Source of the DNA: JAXGYV01 sp040772045
Lineage (GTDB): Bacteria; Actinomycetota; Thermoleophilia; UBA2241
Length of the DNA stretch: 64,000 nt
Direction of reading: 5' to 3'
Assembly (NCBI GenBank): GCA_040772045.1
Contig: JAXGYV010000001.1
Location: 124,001 to 188,000 of the forward strand
This document shows, piece by piece, positions 17,722 to 26,397 of the stretch (position 1 is its first letter; every line of letters starts with the position of its first letter). The notes beneath the pieces were generated by a model, which worked only from the letters and a program-made list of their open reading frames with translations, was not told the origin of the DNA and did not search any database. Both the position numbers and the translations under genes were made by a program.

Positions 17722-18771
17722 ATGATCGGTGGGGCGGTGCGCAGGGCGCTGGGGCGGCGAGCGCGCCGCGCCGTGGCACGACTGCTCCCTACGGCAGCCG
17801 TGCTGGCGTACCACCGGGTAGCCTCGCCGCCCTCCGACCCTCAGCTCCTCTGCGTGGCGCCGGAACGCTTCGCCCAGCAGTTGAGGGCGCTGCGCAGTGT
17901 GGGAGAGTGCGTATCTCTTCGCGACCTCGTGCGCGCGCATGCTGCCAATCGCCTGCCGCGCAGGGCTATCGCCATCACCTTCGACGACGGATACGCCGAC
18001 AACCTCACGGTGGCTGAGCCACTGCTCCGCACCGCTGCCGTTCCGGCCACAGTGTTCGTGAGCACGGGAGGCTTGGCGGAGGGTCACCCATTTTGGTGGG
18101 ACGAGGTGGAGTCGCTGATGCTCCACGGTACGATCAACCGACCGGAGATCGCCCTCACGGCGCGTGGCCGGCGGTTCCGCTGGTCGGTAGGCGCAAACCC
18201 CGATGAGCTGACGGACGGTGCCGGCGATGCGGTCTCTTGGGACGTAACGCGAGGGACGCCGCCGACCGCCCGGCATGCGGCGTACTGGGAGATCGTGCGG
18301 CTCTGTCGCGCGCTGAGCCTAGAGGAGCGCGGGACCCTGCTCGAGGATCTCAAGGGCCAGGTTGAGTCGTGGCCTCTCGGCGACCATCGCCGCCTCACGC
18401 CCGACGAGGTCGCGCGGCTGGCCGCGAGCAGCGTGATCGAGGTGGGTTCTCATGCCGTCTCTCATACAGTTCCCGGTGGCCTGACGCCTGGGGTGTTTCC
18501 GGAGGAGTTGCGCTCGAGTAAAGAGTACCTGGAGCAGGTGACTGAGCGTGCGGTCGATCTGCTCGCATATCCCTTCGGAGCTCGTGGCGATCTCACGGCC
18601 GCTTCGATTCGCAGCGCCCGCCAGTGCGGCTACGCGGCGGCTTGTGCCAACTACGCAGGCCTGGTGTGGCGATGGAGCGACCTGCACAGCTTGCCTCGCT
18701 TTCTGGTTCGCGACTGGGATGGTGAGGCACTCGGGCAGAAGCTCGAGGACTGGTTCGATGGGCGTGATTGA
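17722..18771 (+). CDS. Polysaccharide deacetylase (NodB domain)
   Basis: 349 residues from ATG 17722, with GGAGG about six bases upstream; an in-frame GTG at 17692 is less likely. Carbohydrate esterase 4 motifs: VLAYHRVAS near the N-terminus, motif 1 ITFDDGYADN (catalytic base and metal-binding Asp), and motif 2 EVGSHAVSHTVPG (HXXSH zinc ligands). AYPFGARGDLT matches motif 3. A long insertion (about residues 125-230) separates motif 1 from motif 2. It would de-N-acetylate an amino sugar in the polymer or its precursor. No clear signal peptide is seen; the N-terminus is basic (RRALGRRARRAVARLL). Confidence 0.88.
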   Translation: MIGGAVRRALGRRARRAVARLLPTAAVLAYHRVASPPSDPQLLCVAPERFAQQLRALRSVGECVSLRDLVRAHAANRLPRRAIAITFDDGYADNLTVAEPLLRTAAVPATVFVSTGGLAEGHPFWWDEVESLMLHGTINRPEIALTARGRRFRWSVGANPDELTDGAGDAVSWDVTRGTPPTARHAAYWEIVRLCRALSLEERGTLLEDLKGQVESWPLGDHRRLTPDEVARLAASSVIEVGSHAVSHTVPGGLTPGVFPEELRSSKEYLEQVTERAVDLLAYPFGARGDLTAASIRSARQCGYAAACANYAGLVWRWSDLHSLPRFLVRDWDGEALGQKLEDWFDGRD

Positions 18772-18886
18772 CCGGTACTGCGTGTGGTCTGAGGTGGAGA
18801 TGACGTATCCCCAGAGAGTAGCCGCGGGCGATCACTTAGCACAGCCGACGCGCGTGGCCGTGTGGTAGTGCGGGAGACGAGCACGG

Positions 18887-20182
18887 ATGCGGATTCTCTG
18901 GTTTACGGACTACCAGTCGCCTGCCGTCCGGCGTCGCCTCGGCGCACCAGACAACCCGGGGCCTCAGGCTTGGGTGGAGGCGCTGGCCGAGAGATTGGCG
19001 CCGGCGCCGGGCGTCGAGCTGGCTGTTGCGACGGCGGCTGAGCGAAGCTTGCCGCCGTTCGAGGAGGCGGGCGTCGCCTACCACGTCCTCGGGCGACGCG
19101 TTTACGCCTCACGGGTATCGCGTGCGGCGGCTGGATGGCGACATCGACCTCCCGCGCCACCTTTGCATGAGGCGCTGGCACTGATCCGAGACCTCTCCCC
19201 TGATCTCATCCACGTTCACGGCACAGAGGGCGCCTGGGGTCTTCTCGCGCCGCTCGTGGCACCTATCCCGTGCATCATCTCTCTCCAGGGCATCCTTGGG
19301 GCGTACGTTAAGGCGTTCTTCGCCGGTCGCTCGGCTACGGAGATCGCACGCCTAGCCGCGGACCGTGAGTTCCTTGTGGGCCGGGGATACGCGCACGGAT
19401 ACCTGCTCCTCCGCCGATCCGCGCGACGGGAAGAGCGCATCGTGCGTGCCGCGCGCTGGTTCATCGGGCGAACCGCGTGGGATCGAGCGGCGCTCGCGCA
19501 GCTGAACCCAGGGGCCGTGTACTTCCACTGTGACGAGATTATGCGACAGCCCTTCTACGAGGCGGAGTGGGAGCGGGAGAGGCGCGACGGCCCGAGTCCG
19601 CGGCTCTATACCACCGCGAGCGGGTTGATGGGGAAGGGTACCGAATGCCTCCTGCGCGCACTGGGGATCCTGCGGCGAGAGGGCCTGCCGACTGCTCGCT
19701 TGCGCGTCGCAGGGGTGCCACCCGGCTCTGGCCTTGAGGATGTGTACCGCCGGGTGGCTCATCGCAGCGGTGTCGCCGACGCTGTTGAGTGGCTGGGTCG
19801 TCTCGCTGCGCCGCGGATCGTCGACGAGATCCGGAACGCCGACGTATTCGTTTATCCCTCTCGTGTAGACAACAGCCCCAACAGCCTGGTGGAAGCGATG
19901 CTCCTGGGCGCTCCCATCGTCGCCTCGCGTGTCGGCGGAGTGCCAAGTCTTCTGAAGGATGGGGAAGAGGGCTTGCTCGTGCCGCCGGGCGATGCGGCGG
20001 CCCTCGCCGCCGCGATCCGGCGGTTGCTCGACAGGCCGGAGCTCGCCTGCGTGTTGGGTTCTCGAGCTCGCCTGACCGCCCGCGGGCGAAATGACCCAGT
20101 GGGTATCGTAGCTCGTACCCTCGCTATCTACGAGGAAGTGCTCGCGCGGAACGGCGCGTCGCCGGCCGCGACACGCCTCTGA
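18887..20182 (+). CDS. GT4-family glycosyltransferase
   Basis: 431 residues. N-terminal MRILWFTDYQSP and LIHVHGTEGAWGLL; C-terminal YTTASGLMGKGTECLLRALG, RLRVAGVPPGSGLEDVY, ADVFVYPSRVDNSPNSLVEA and GGVPSLLKDGEEGLLVPPGD, in which the EX7E-type motif reads SRVDNSPNSLVEAMLLG. It is a GT-B retaining transferase, the only GT4 of the plus-strand arm. It sits between the deacetylase and the Wzc-like gene. Confidence 0.9.
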   Translation: MRILWFTDYQSPAVRRRLGAPDNPGPQAWVEALAERLAPAPGVELAVATAAERSLPPFEEAGVAYHVLGRRVYASRVSRAAAGWRHRPPAPPLHEALALIRDLSPDLIHVHGTEGAWGLLAPLVAPIPCIISLQGILGAYVKAFFAGRSATEIARLAADREFLVGRGYAHGYLLLRRSARREERIVRAARWFIGRTAWDRAALAQLNPGAVYFHCDEIMRQPFYEAEWERERRDGPSPRLYTTASGLMGKGTECLLRALGILRREGLPTARLRVAGVPPGSGLEDVYRRVAHRSGVADAVEWLGRLAAPRIVDEIRNADVFVYPSRVDNSPNSLVEAMLLGAPIVASRVGGVPSLLKDGEEGLLVPPGDAAALAAAIRRLLDRPELACVLGSRARLTARGRNDPVGIVARTLAIYEEVLARNGASPAATRL

Positions 20183-20222
20183 TGATCGGAGTCGCGGAGG
20201 GCCACAGCCGAACGAGGACCGA

Positions 20223-20387
20223 GTGCTCGGCGATGCCGGCGCTGCAGACGGCAGACGGATCGAACTGGCGGCTCACGGGGGAGGCACTTTTGCCGATATG
20301 CTTACGGAGTACGTGCGCACAGCGCTGCGGCGAGGCTCGCGTTCGCGCCAACCTCTCGACTTCGACCAACAACCGGCGGTGCCATGA
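20223..20387 (+). CDS. Possible small protein overlapping the wzc-like start
   Basis: A 54-codon frame begins at GTG 20223, with GAGG five bases upstream, and ends with a TGA that overlaps the ATG of the Wzc-like gene (ATGA). It reads MLGDAGAADGRR, then ELAAHGGGTFADMLTEYV, and finishes QPLDFDQQPAVP. The overlap and ribosome-binding site suggest translational coupling to the downstream gene, which itself lacks a clear site. I recognise no family. It could instead be non-coding leader; the rest of the 20183-20383 gap shows nothing else. Confidence 0.3.
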   Translation: MLGDAGAADGRRIELAAHGGGTFADMLTEYVRTALRRGSRSRQPLDFDQQPAVP

Positions 20388-22060
20388 CCACACATGATGC
20401 GAACGGGATTTCCCTGAAGAGCTACGTCCGCGTTGTGCTGCGCTGGAAGTGGCTCGTGCTGGCGACGATGCTCGTGGTGCTGGGGGCGGGCGTAGCCTAC
20501 ACGTGGATGCGGACGCCGCTCTACACCGCGTCGTCGCAGCTTCTCTACGCGCAGCAGATAGACATCCAGAACCCGCTCGGCGGTCTGTACGTCGATACCG
20601 CCGCTCAGCAGGCCGAGATCGAGAGCATGCCGGCGGTTATCGCCAGCTCCGAGGTCCGCGAGGCGGCCGAGGCGCTCATGAAGCCGGCGCCAATTCCGAA
20701 CGACTACATAATCGAGGCGGTGCTGACGCCGGGCACGTCCGGATACTCCAACGTGGTCACCCTCAAGGCCCAGTCCGCCAAACCGCGACTCGCCGCCGCG
20801 GCCGCGAACGCCTACGCGGAAGCGTTCATCGCGTGGGGCCACAGGAGTGCTCAGAAGCAGATCTCGGATGCGATCGCCGTGGTCAAGGCCAAGCTCGCGC
20901 CGCTCACCGATCCCACGGCCAGCGAGTATCTGACCCTGCAGTCGACACTGCAGAAGCTCGAGCTTCTCAAGGCCGCCATCACCGGCAACTTCAAGATCAT
21001 CACACGCGCCACGGTACCCTCCCGGCCGTCGTCTCCCAACAAGCAGCGGGGGGCTATTCTCGCGCTGCTGGGCGGGGCTGTGCTGGGCGTCGGGCTCGCG
21101 TTCTTGGTCGAGCAGTTCGATACCCGCGTCCGAAATGAGGACGAGGTTGCCGAGATGCTCGGCCTCGGTGTTGTGGGGCACGTACCGGCACTCACGCGGA
21201 GAGATCGCGAGCGGGGAGTCATGAAGACACTGGTGGATCCCTCGGGCGCGGCGGCGGAGGCGTATCGCATGCTGCGCAGCAACCTCGAATACGCGGCGCT
21301 CGGCGACGACCTCCACGTGCTCCTGGTCTCCAGTTCGGTCCAGGGCGAGGGCAAGAGCGTCATCGCCTGCAACCTCGCCGTCTCGCTGGCTATGGCGGGC
21401 AGGCGCGTCATCTTGGTCGATGCCGACCTCCGCGCCCCCCAAGTGCACCACTACCTCGGTATCCCGAACGTCTCCGGAGTATCCACCGTGGTCTCTCGGC
21501 GGCACCATGTGATGGACGCACTTCTTGGCGTCTCGCTCGCCGCCACGCACGTACAAGACTCGGCTCTCGTGATGTCGAGCGATATGGCTCCGCCGGGAGC
21601 AGTTTCAACAGGGCGCGTGCCGGCGGTGCCCGCGCATCTGCTGCGCGAGCCCATCGCAGCCCAAGGACGGAGCGCGATCGCTAGCAGCGGCTCGTCGCTG
21701 CGCGTTCTACCCAGCGGCCCCCTCCCGCCGAATCCCGGCGAGATCGTTGCCTCCAGGCGCTTCGGGGAGATCCTCGGCCAGTTGGCTGAAGACTGCGACC
21801 TGGTCATCGTAGACGCTCCCGCCATGCTGCCTGTGGGCGACACGGCTGCCATTGCCCCCTGGGTGGACGCGCTCGTCTTCGTCGCCGACCCCTCCGTCGT
21901 GCGGCGACCGGTGCTCGAGCGCGCTCGAGCACAGCTTTCGCATCTGCCGTGCCGCAAACTCGGTGTGATCTTCTTCGTGGAGTCTCAGTGGCACAGCCAC
22001 TACGGGTACTACACGCGCGACCGCGACGGCAACGCGCCCAGCGGAGCACGGCACGGCTGA
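20384..22060 (+). CDS. Wzc-like polysaccharide co-polymerase fused to a BY-kinase domain
   Basis: 558 residues. N-terminal Wzz domain with a membrane segment at about residues 22-41 (WKWLVLATMLVVLGAGVAY) and a second at about 225-243 (GAILALLGGAVLGVGLAFLV) after the RPSSPNK motif. The cytoplasmic bacterial tyrosine-kinase domain follows: Walker A SSSVQGEGKS near residue 322, Walker A' VILVDADLRAP near 345, Walker B CDLVIVDAPA near 472. The tail has only a short HYGYYTRD cluster, fewer tyrosines than usual. An extra loop of about 70 residues lies between Walker A' and LRVLPSGPLPPNP. It regulates chain length and export. Confidence 0.88.
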   Translation: MTTHDANGISLKSYVRVVLRWKWLVLATMLVVLGAGVAYTWMRTPLYTASSQLLYAQQIDIQNPLGGLYVDTAAQQAEIESMPAVIASSEVREAAEALMKPAPIPNDYIIEAVLTPGTSGYSNVVTLKAQSAKPRLAAAAANAYAEAFIAWGHRSAQKQISDAIAVVKAKLAPLTDPTASEYLTLQSTLQKLELLKAAITGNFKIITRATVPSRPSSPNKQRGAILALLGGAVLGVGLAFLVEQFDTRVRNEDEVAEMLGLGVVGHVPALTRRDRERGVMKTLVDPSGAAAEAYRMLRSNLEYAALGDDLHVLLVSSSVQGEGKSVIACNLAVSLAMAGRRVILVDADLRAPQVHHYLGIPNVSGVSTVVSRRHHVMDALLGVSLAATHVQDSALVMSSDMAPPGAVSTGRVPAVPAHLLREPIAAQGRSAIASSGSSLRVLPSGPLPPNPGEIVASRRFGEILGQLAEDCDLVIVDAPAMLPVGDTAAIAPWVDALVFVADPSVVRRPVLERARAQLSHLPCRKLGVIFFVESQWHSHYGYYTRDRDGNAPSGARHG

Positions 22061-22181
22061 TCGAGGTGCGGAGGGTCGTCTTCCATGAAAGGCAGAAGTC
22101 GCACGGCAGCCTGGAGCGCATGTCTCGTCCGCGCCGCGGGCGTGGTGACGCGACCTCGTCGCCTGTGAGGCGTCAACCACG

Positions 22182-23045
22182 GTGAGTGTGCGGAACATCC
22201 TTCGGACGCCTACGGCGGTTGAGGGCGTGGTGGTCTACGAGCGCAAGCGTGGGTGGGCCTCCCTCGATCTCCGTCAGCTTTGGGCGTACCGTGAGCTCCT
22301 GTACTTCCTCACCTGGCGCGACATCTTAGTGCGCTACAAGCAGGCCGTTCTGGGTGTAGCCTGGGCCGTCCTGCAGCCGCTCCTCACCATGGTGGTATTC
22401 ACGGTGGTGTTCAACAGGGTGCTCGGCGTCAAGAGCCCTACGTCGAGCGTTCCATACGAGGTCTTCAGCTTTGCGGGCCTGTTACCGTGGCAGTTCTTCG
22501 CGGGTGCGCTCTCCCGCTCCGGTGTGAGTCTCGTCAGTAACGCCAACCTCCTGACCAAGGTGTACTTTCCCCGTCTGGTGATCCCCATCTCCGCCGTGCT
22601 CGCCGGACTCGTAGACTTCGCACTCTCCTTCCTGGTGCTCGCCGGACTCATGGGGGCGTATCGCGTGGCGCCCACGTGGAACGCGTTCTTCATCCCGCTC
22701 TTCGTACTTCTCGCCTTCGCGATTGCGCTAGGAGTCAGCCTCTGGCTGTGCTCCTTGAACGTGCTGTACCGCGATGTGCAGTACGTGATCCCGTTTCTCG
22801 TGCAACTCTGGATGTTCGTAAGCCCCGTGATCTATCCGCTCAGTAGCGTCACCAATGAGAAACTGCGCGTCCTCTTCACGCTCAACCCGATGACGGGTGT
22901 TGTCGACGGGTTCCGCTGGGCGCTCCTCGGACAGGAGCCCCCTGGGATTTCTCTATGGGTCTCTCTGGGCGTAACGGTCCTCGTGCTGTGGGGCGGTCTG
23001 TTCTATTTCAAGCGCATGGAGCGCGTGTTCGCCGATGTGGTGTAG
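22182..23045 (+). CDS. ABC-2 type polysaccharide export permease (Wzm-like)
   Basis: 287 residues with six hydrophobic segments. The family signatures are LTWRDILVRYKQAVLGVAWA before the first membrane helix, FAGLLPWQFFAGALS, the amphipathic SNANLLTKVYFPRLVIP, and NVLYRDVQYVIPFLVQLWMF. It is the membrane half of the transporter whose ATPase follows three bases later. Together they move a complete lipid-linked polysaccharide across the membrane. The start is a GTG with GAGG about ten bases upstream. Confidence 0.92.
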   Translation: MSVRNILRTPTAVEGVVVYERKRGWASLDLRQLWAYRELLYFLTWRDILVRYKQAVLGVAWAVLQPLLTMVVFTVVFNRVLGVKSPTSSVPYEVFSFAGLLPWQFFAGALSRSGVSLVSNANLLTKVYFPRLVIPISAVLAGLVDFALSFLVLAGLMGAYRVAPTWNAFFIPLFVLLAFAIALGVSLWLCSLNVLYRDVQYVIPFLVQLWMFVSPVIYPLSSVTNEKLRVLFTLNPMTGVVDGFRWALLGQEPPGISLWVSLGVTVLVLWGGLFYFKRMERVFADVV

Positions 23046-23048
23046 ACC

Positions 23049-24305
23049 ATGAGTGAGGCTGCTATCCGCACGATGGGGCTCGGCAAGATGTACCACATCG
23101 GTGGCGAGCAAGAGAGATATCGGACCTTGCGAGACACGCTGGTGAGGGCAGCCAAGCGCCCGATCGAGCGCATCCGCCATCCGGGAGCGGCCACGCACCG
23201 TTCCGAGACGTTATGGGCGCTGCGTGACGTGGATCTCGAGGTGCGGCACGGTGAGGTGCTCGGCATCATCGGCCGTAACGGAGCGGGCAAGAGCACTCTT
23301 CTGAAGGTTTTGAGCGGTATCACGGAGCCAACGGAAGGTCGCGTCGAGATGCGTGGCCGAACCAGTTCTCTCCTCGAGATCGGTACCGGATTCCACTCCG
23401 AGCTCACCGGCCGGGAGAACATCTACCTCAATGGCTCGATCCTGGGGATGAAGAAGGCGGAGATCGACAGCAGGTTCGACGAGATCGTCGAGTTCGCCGA
23501 GATGAAGCGCTTCCTGGATACGCCGGTGAAGCGGTACTCGAGCGGCATGTACGTGCGACTGGCCTTCGCGGTAGCCGCCCACCTGCAGACCGAGATCCTC
23601 ATTGTGGACGAGGTCCTGGCCGTGGGCGACATCGCATTCCAGAAAAAGTGCTTGGGGACCATGGGGAACGCCGCCGCCAGCGGTAAGACCGTCTTGCTCG
23701 TGAGCCATAACATGGCAGCCATTCAGGGGCTCTGTTCAACAGTGCTGCTACTCGACCGCGGAACGGTCCACTCGAAAGGGCCGACGAACGAGGTGGTCAG
23801 CACCTACCTGTCTCTCCTCGGCTCCCGCGCCGCCCACGATCTCGCGAGCAGGGAAGACCGGCAGGGGAGCGGGCAACTCCGCTTCGTGAGCGTCGAGTTT
23901 CGCTCCGCTGACGACCACACGCCCCTCGGTGAGGTACGATCCGGCGACGATGTCGAGATCGTCGTCGGCTATGAATGCACCGAGGATCTGCACAACGTGT
24001 GGGCCTCCATCGATCTCCTGTCTGATTCTGGCGAGGCGTTGTGCTTGCTCAGAAACGATCTGGCCGGAGTGGAGTGGAGCACGCTGCCTCGCCGGGGTCG
24101 CCTGTGCTGCCGAGTGAACAAGCTCCCTCTTGGCCCCGGACACTACCAGCTCGATCTGCACTGCATGGCCAACTACACGGTCGTGGACTACGTACAGAGG
24201 GCCGCCTCGCTATCGGTGGAGGCCGGCGACTTCTTCGGCACCGGCAGGCTGCCGAATCAGAGCAACGGCCCGCTTCTGGTAGATCATCAGTGGACGCTCG
24301 GGTAG
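23049..24305 (+). CDS. Polysaccharide export ABC transporter ATPase with C-terminal substrate-recognition domain (Wzt-like)
   Basis: 418 residues. ATPase domain, residues 1-255: Walker A GIIGRNGAGKSTLLK near 78, the tell-tale LEIGTGFHSELTGRENIY of the Wzt/TagH group, signature KRYSSGMYVRLAFAVA, Walker B LIVDEVLAVGD and switch HNMA. Residues about 275-418 form a Wzt_C-like beta-sandwich domain (LRFVSVEFRSADD, VRSGDDVEIVVGYE, LGPGHYQLDLHC) that in known systems recognises a capped glycan end. Three bases separate it from the permease gene. A terminal cap or specific non-reducing end on this polymer is therefore inferred. Confidence 0.93.
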   Translation: MSEAAIRTMGLGKMYHIGGEQERYRTLRDTLVRAAKRPIERIRHPGAATHRSETLWALRDVDLEVRHGEVLGIIGRNGAGKSTLLKVLSGITEPTEGRVEMRGRTSSLLEIGTGFHSELTGRENIYLNGSILGMKKAEIDSRFDEIVEFAEMKRFLDTPVKRYSSGMYVRLAFAVAAHLQTEILIVDEVLAVGDIAFQKKCLGTMGNAAASGKTVLLVSHNMAAIQGLCSTVLLLDRGTVHSKGPTNEVVSTYLSLLGSRAAHDLASREDRQGSGQLRFVSVEFRSADDHTPLGEVRSGDDVEIVVGYECTEDLHNVWASIDLLSDSGEALCLLRNDLAGVEWSTLPRRGRLCCRVNKLPLGPGHYQLDLHCMANYTVVDYVQRAASLSVEAGDFFGTGRLPNQSNGPLLVDHQWTLG

Positions 24306-24429
24306 CGCGCGTCAGCCCGCGAGCTACGCCACCGGCGCGGCCTCAGAAAGGCTGGCGATCCACTCGGCGATCGAGCGTGCTGCTCTGGCCAAGCGCACGG
24401 AGCGAGGTGCCGCGACAAGGCGTGCCGCG

Positions 24430-25500
24430 ATGAACGACGGTGGCCCGTTCCCGCGGGTTACCTTCGGGATCATCGTGCTCAACGGCGAGCCCTTCACCCG
24501 GTACTGCCTGCGCTCCATCTATCCGTTCGCGCACCAGATCGTGGTGGTCGAGGGAGGGCACGAGGACACCCGCGCCGTGGCTACCCCGGATGGGCATTCA
24601 GTCGACGGCACGCTCGCCGAGCTCTACCGTTTCAAGGAAGAGGAGGATCCGCTCGGTAAGCTCGAGATCGTCACTCGAGATGGCTTCTGGCCGAAGACCG
24701 ACGAGCTGGGGCGCCACCGGACAGCGCAGTCGCGCGCCTACGCCGAACGGGCGACGGGGGACTACCTGTGGCAGGTGGACATCGACGAGTTCTACCTGGC
24801 TGAAGATATGGCGCGGGTGCTCGCTCTCCTCCGGGCAGACCCGTCGATTACCACCGTATCGTTTCGTCAGAAGACGTTCTGGGCGCGCCCTGCGTACGAA
24901 GTCGATGCCTGGCCGCTGCGTCGGGGCCAGGGCGTGTGCCATCGCGTCTTTCGCTGGGGCCCCGGCTACCGGTATGTAACTCACGAGCCGCCAACTGTTG
25001 TCGACGAGCGGGGAAGGGACCTCCGCACGCTGCACTGGGTCACGCCAGCCTCGCACCATCTCAGGGGTGTGTACATGTACCACTACTCTCTGCTGTTTCC
25101 CTGGCAGGTGCAGCAGAAGGCCCTCATCTACCGCGACGAGAAACCGCGGGCCTTCGCCGATATGGTCGATTGGTACGAGCACGCGTACCTGCGGCTCGAA
25201 CGGCCCTATCGCATTCACAATATCTACCGAACACCGGGGTGGCTACAGCGTTATCGTGGTGAGTATCCGCGTGAAGTAGTCCGCATGATGGCTGACGGCG
25301 CGGGCGGCGAGCTTCCGGGAGGCATTCGGCCGGTCGATGATGCAGAGCGCCTGTTGCGAGCTTGGTGGTACCCGTGTGGTCGCGAGGCCCTGAAAGCCTT
25401 GGACTACCTAGTACGAGCACGCGAGTGGTCTGTGCGGCGCCTGCGACGCTTTGCGCATGCTTTGGGCATACGACGTCACGGCGGAGACGGCGGCCGCTAG
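24430..25500 (+). CDS. GT2-like glycosyltransferase (GT-A fold)
   Basis: 356 residues. VTFGIIVLNGEPFTRYCLRS and IVVVEGG at the N-terminus, and YLWQVDIDEFYLAEDM with a DXD-type metal site near residue 117, mark a GT-A enzyme of the GT2-like type. The middle (HHLRGVYMYHYSLLFPWQVQ) is family-typical. The final codons, encoding GGDGGR, are made from the left arm of a large inverted repeat (25481-25523) whose right arm lies after the stop. It is the last gene of the plus-strand arm. Confidence 0.85.
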   Translation: MNDGGPFPRVTFGIIVLNGEPFTRYCLRSIYPFAHQIVVVEGGHEDTRAVATPDGHSVDGTLAELYRFKEEEDPLGKLEIVTRDGFWPKTDELGRHRTAQSRAYAERATGDYLWQVDIDEFYLAEDMARVLALLRADPSITTVSFRQKTFWARPAYEVDAWPLRRGQGVCHRVFRWGPGYRYVTHEPPTVVDERGRDLRTLHWVTPASHHLRGVYMYHYSLLFPWQVQQKALIYRDEKPRAFADMVDWYEHAYLRLERPYRIHNIYRTPGWLQRYRGEYPREVVRMMADGAGGELPGGIRPVDDAERLLRAWWYPCGREALKALDYLVRAREWSVRRLRRFAHALGIRRHGGDGGR

Positions 25501-25523
25501 TGTCTGGCGGCCGCCGTCTCCGC
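25481..25523. terminator. 17-bp perfect inverted repeat between convergent genes
   Basis: Arms GCGGAGACGGCGGCCGC (25481-25497) and its exact complement (25507-25523) enclose a 9-base loop that contains the TAG of the GT2-like gene. It lies between two convergent genes and could stop transcription from both sides, although neither side has a T-tract. The right arm and adjacent sequence also occur, without a partner arm, after beta-helix copy A (about 14915-14931). Confidence 0.65.
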
Positions 25524-26397
25524 GCGCCCTTCCTCCTCCTCGCCCCCTCCTACCAGAACAGCGTGCCTTCCGGCCAGAGGTTGTTGGCGTTGCCGGCGTC
25601 GTCGTAGACGCGGCGGTAGGAGCCTACGCCGAGCAGCGTACAGCTGCGAAAGTCGTTGTTATCGCAGCCGTCGACAAGCCAGGCGTTGCCCCAGGCCACA
25701 TCGCCGGCGTTGAAGGTGCAGCGGCTAAACAGGGCGCCGTTCATGCCGAAGGGCACCAGGATGCCGGCGCTGGCGTCGTGAGGCATCCTCTGGAAGCTGG
25801 TCGTCATGTCGAACAGGCAGTCGCTAAACGTCCAGCCACAGTCGGCAACACCCTTGCCATTGAGGTTGAGGGCACAGCTGCGGGTACGGTAGATGGTCGT
25901 GTTGCGAACCGTCATGTTGGTGGGCCCGTTGATCTCTAGGCCCTGTCCCCAGTAGTTGGGGTTCGTCCCCGCGCCCTTGATCAGCACGCCGTCGATGAGG
26001 CAGTTGCCGCACTGCCGCGGATCGCCGTCGCAGTCGTAGCTGACGGCCTCGCTGCCCTGGGGCTCGAAGGTGCAGTTGATCAGGTCGATACGCTGGTAGC
26101 CGCCGCTTCTGCCCGCCGTGGGACGGCTGATGCACTCAAAGCCCATGCAGGGCTGCGATCTGATGGTGCAGTTCTCAAAGCGGATGTCGTGCACCGTGGC
26201 GCCGTAGTCGACGATCTTGATGCCCTGTCCCGGCCCGGAGTCGATCACGCAGTTGCGAAAGACGATGTTGGAGCAGGGCTTGGTGATGCTCAGCACCCCA
26301 CCGCTGGTGATGTCGGCCGAGCCGCCGGTAAAGCGGCAGTTCTCATAGACCACATCGTGGGTGCCGGCCGGCACGACGTAGTTGGTGTAGGTGGTGG
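25505..26397 (-). repeat. Beta-helix cassette copy C (inverted, 848 bp coding plus 45 bp flank)
   Basis: Reverse-complement copy of the cassette. The coding part is 25550-26397; the extra 45 bp down to 25505 match the 3' flank of copy A exactly and include the right arm of the 25481-25523 inverted repeat. Because the full inverted repeat is present only here, copy C is the likelier donor of the copy A flank. Confidence 0.95.

Noticed and set aside
20273..21556. 427-residue minus-strand frame
   Set aside because: Antisense to the Wzc-like gene; low-complexity and without recognisable domains.
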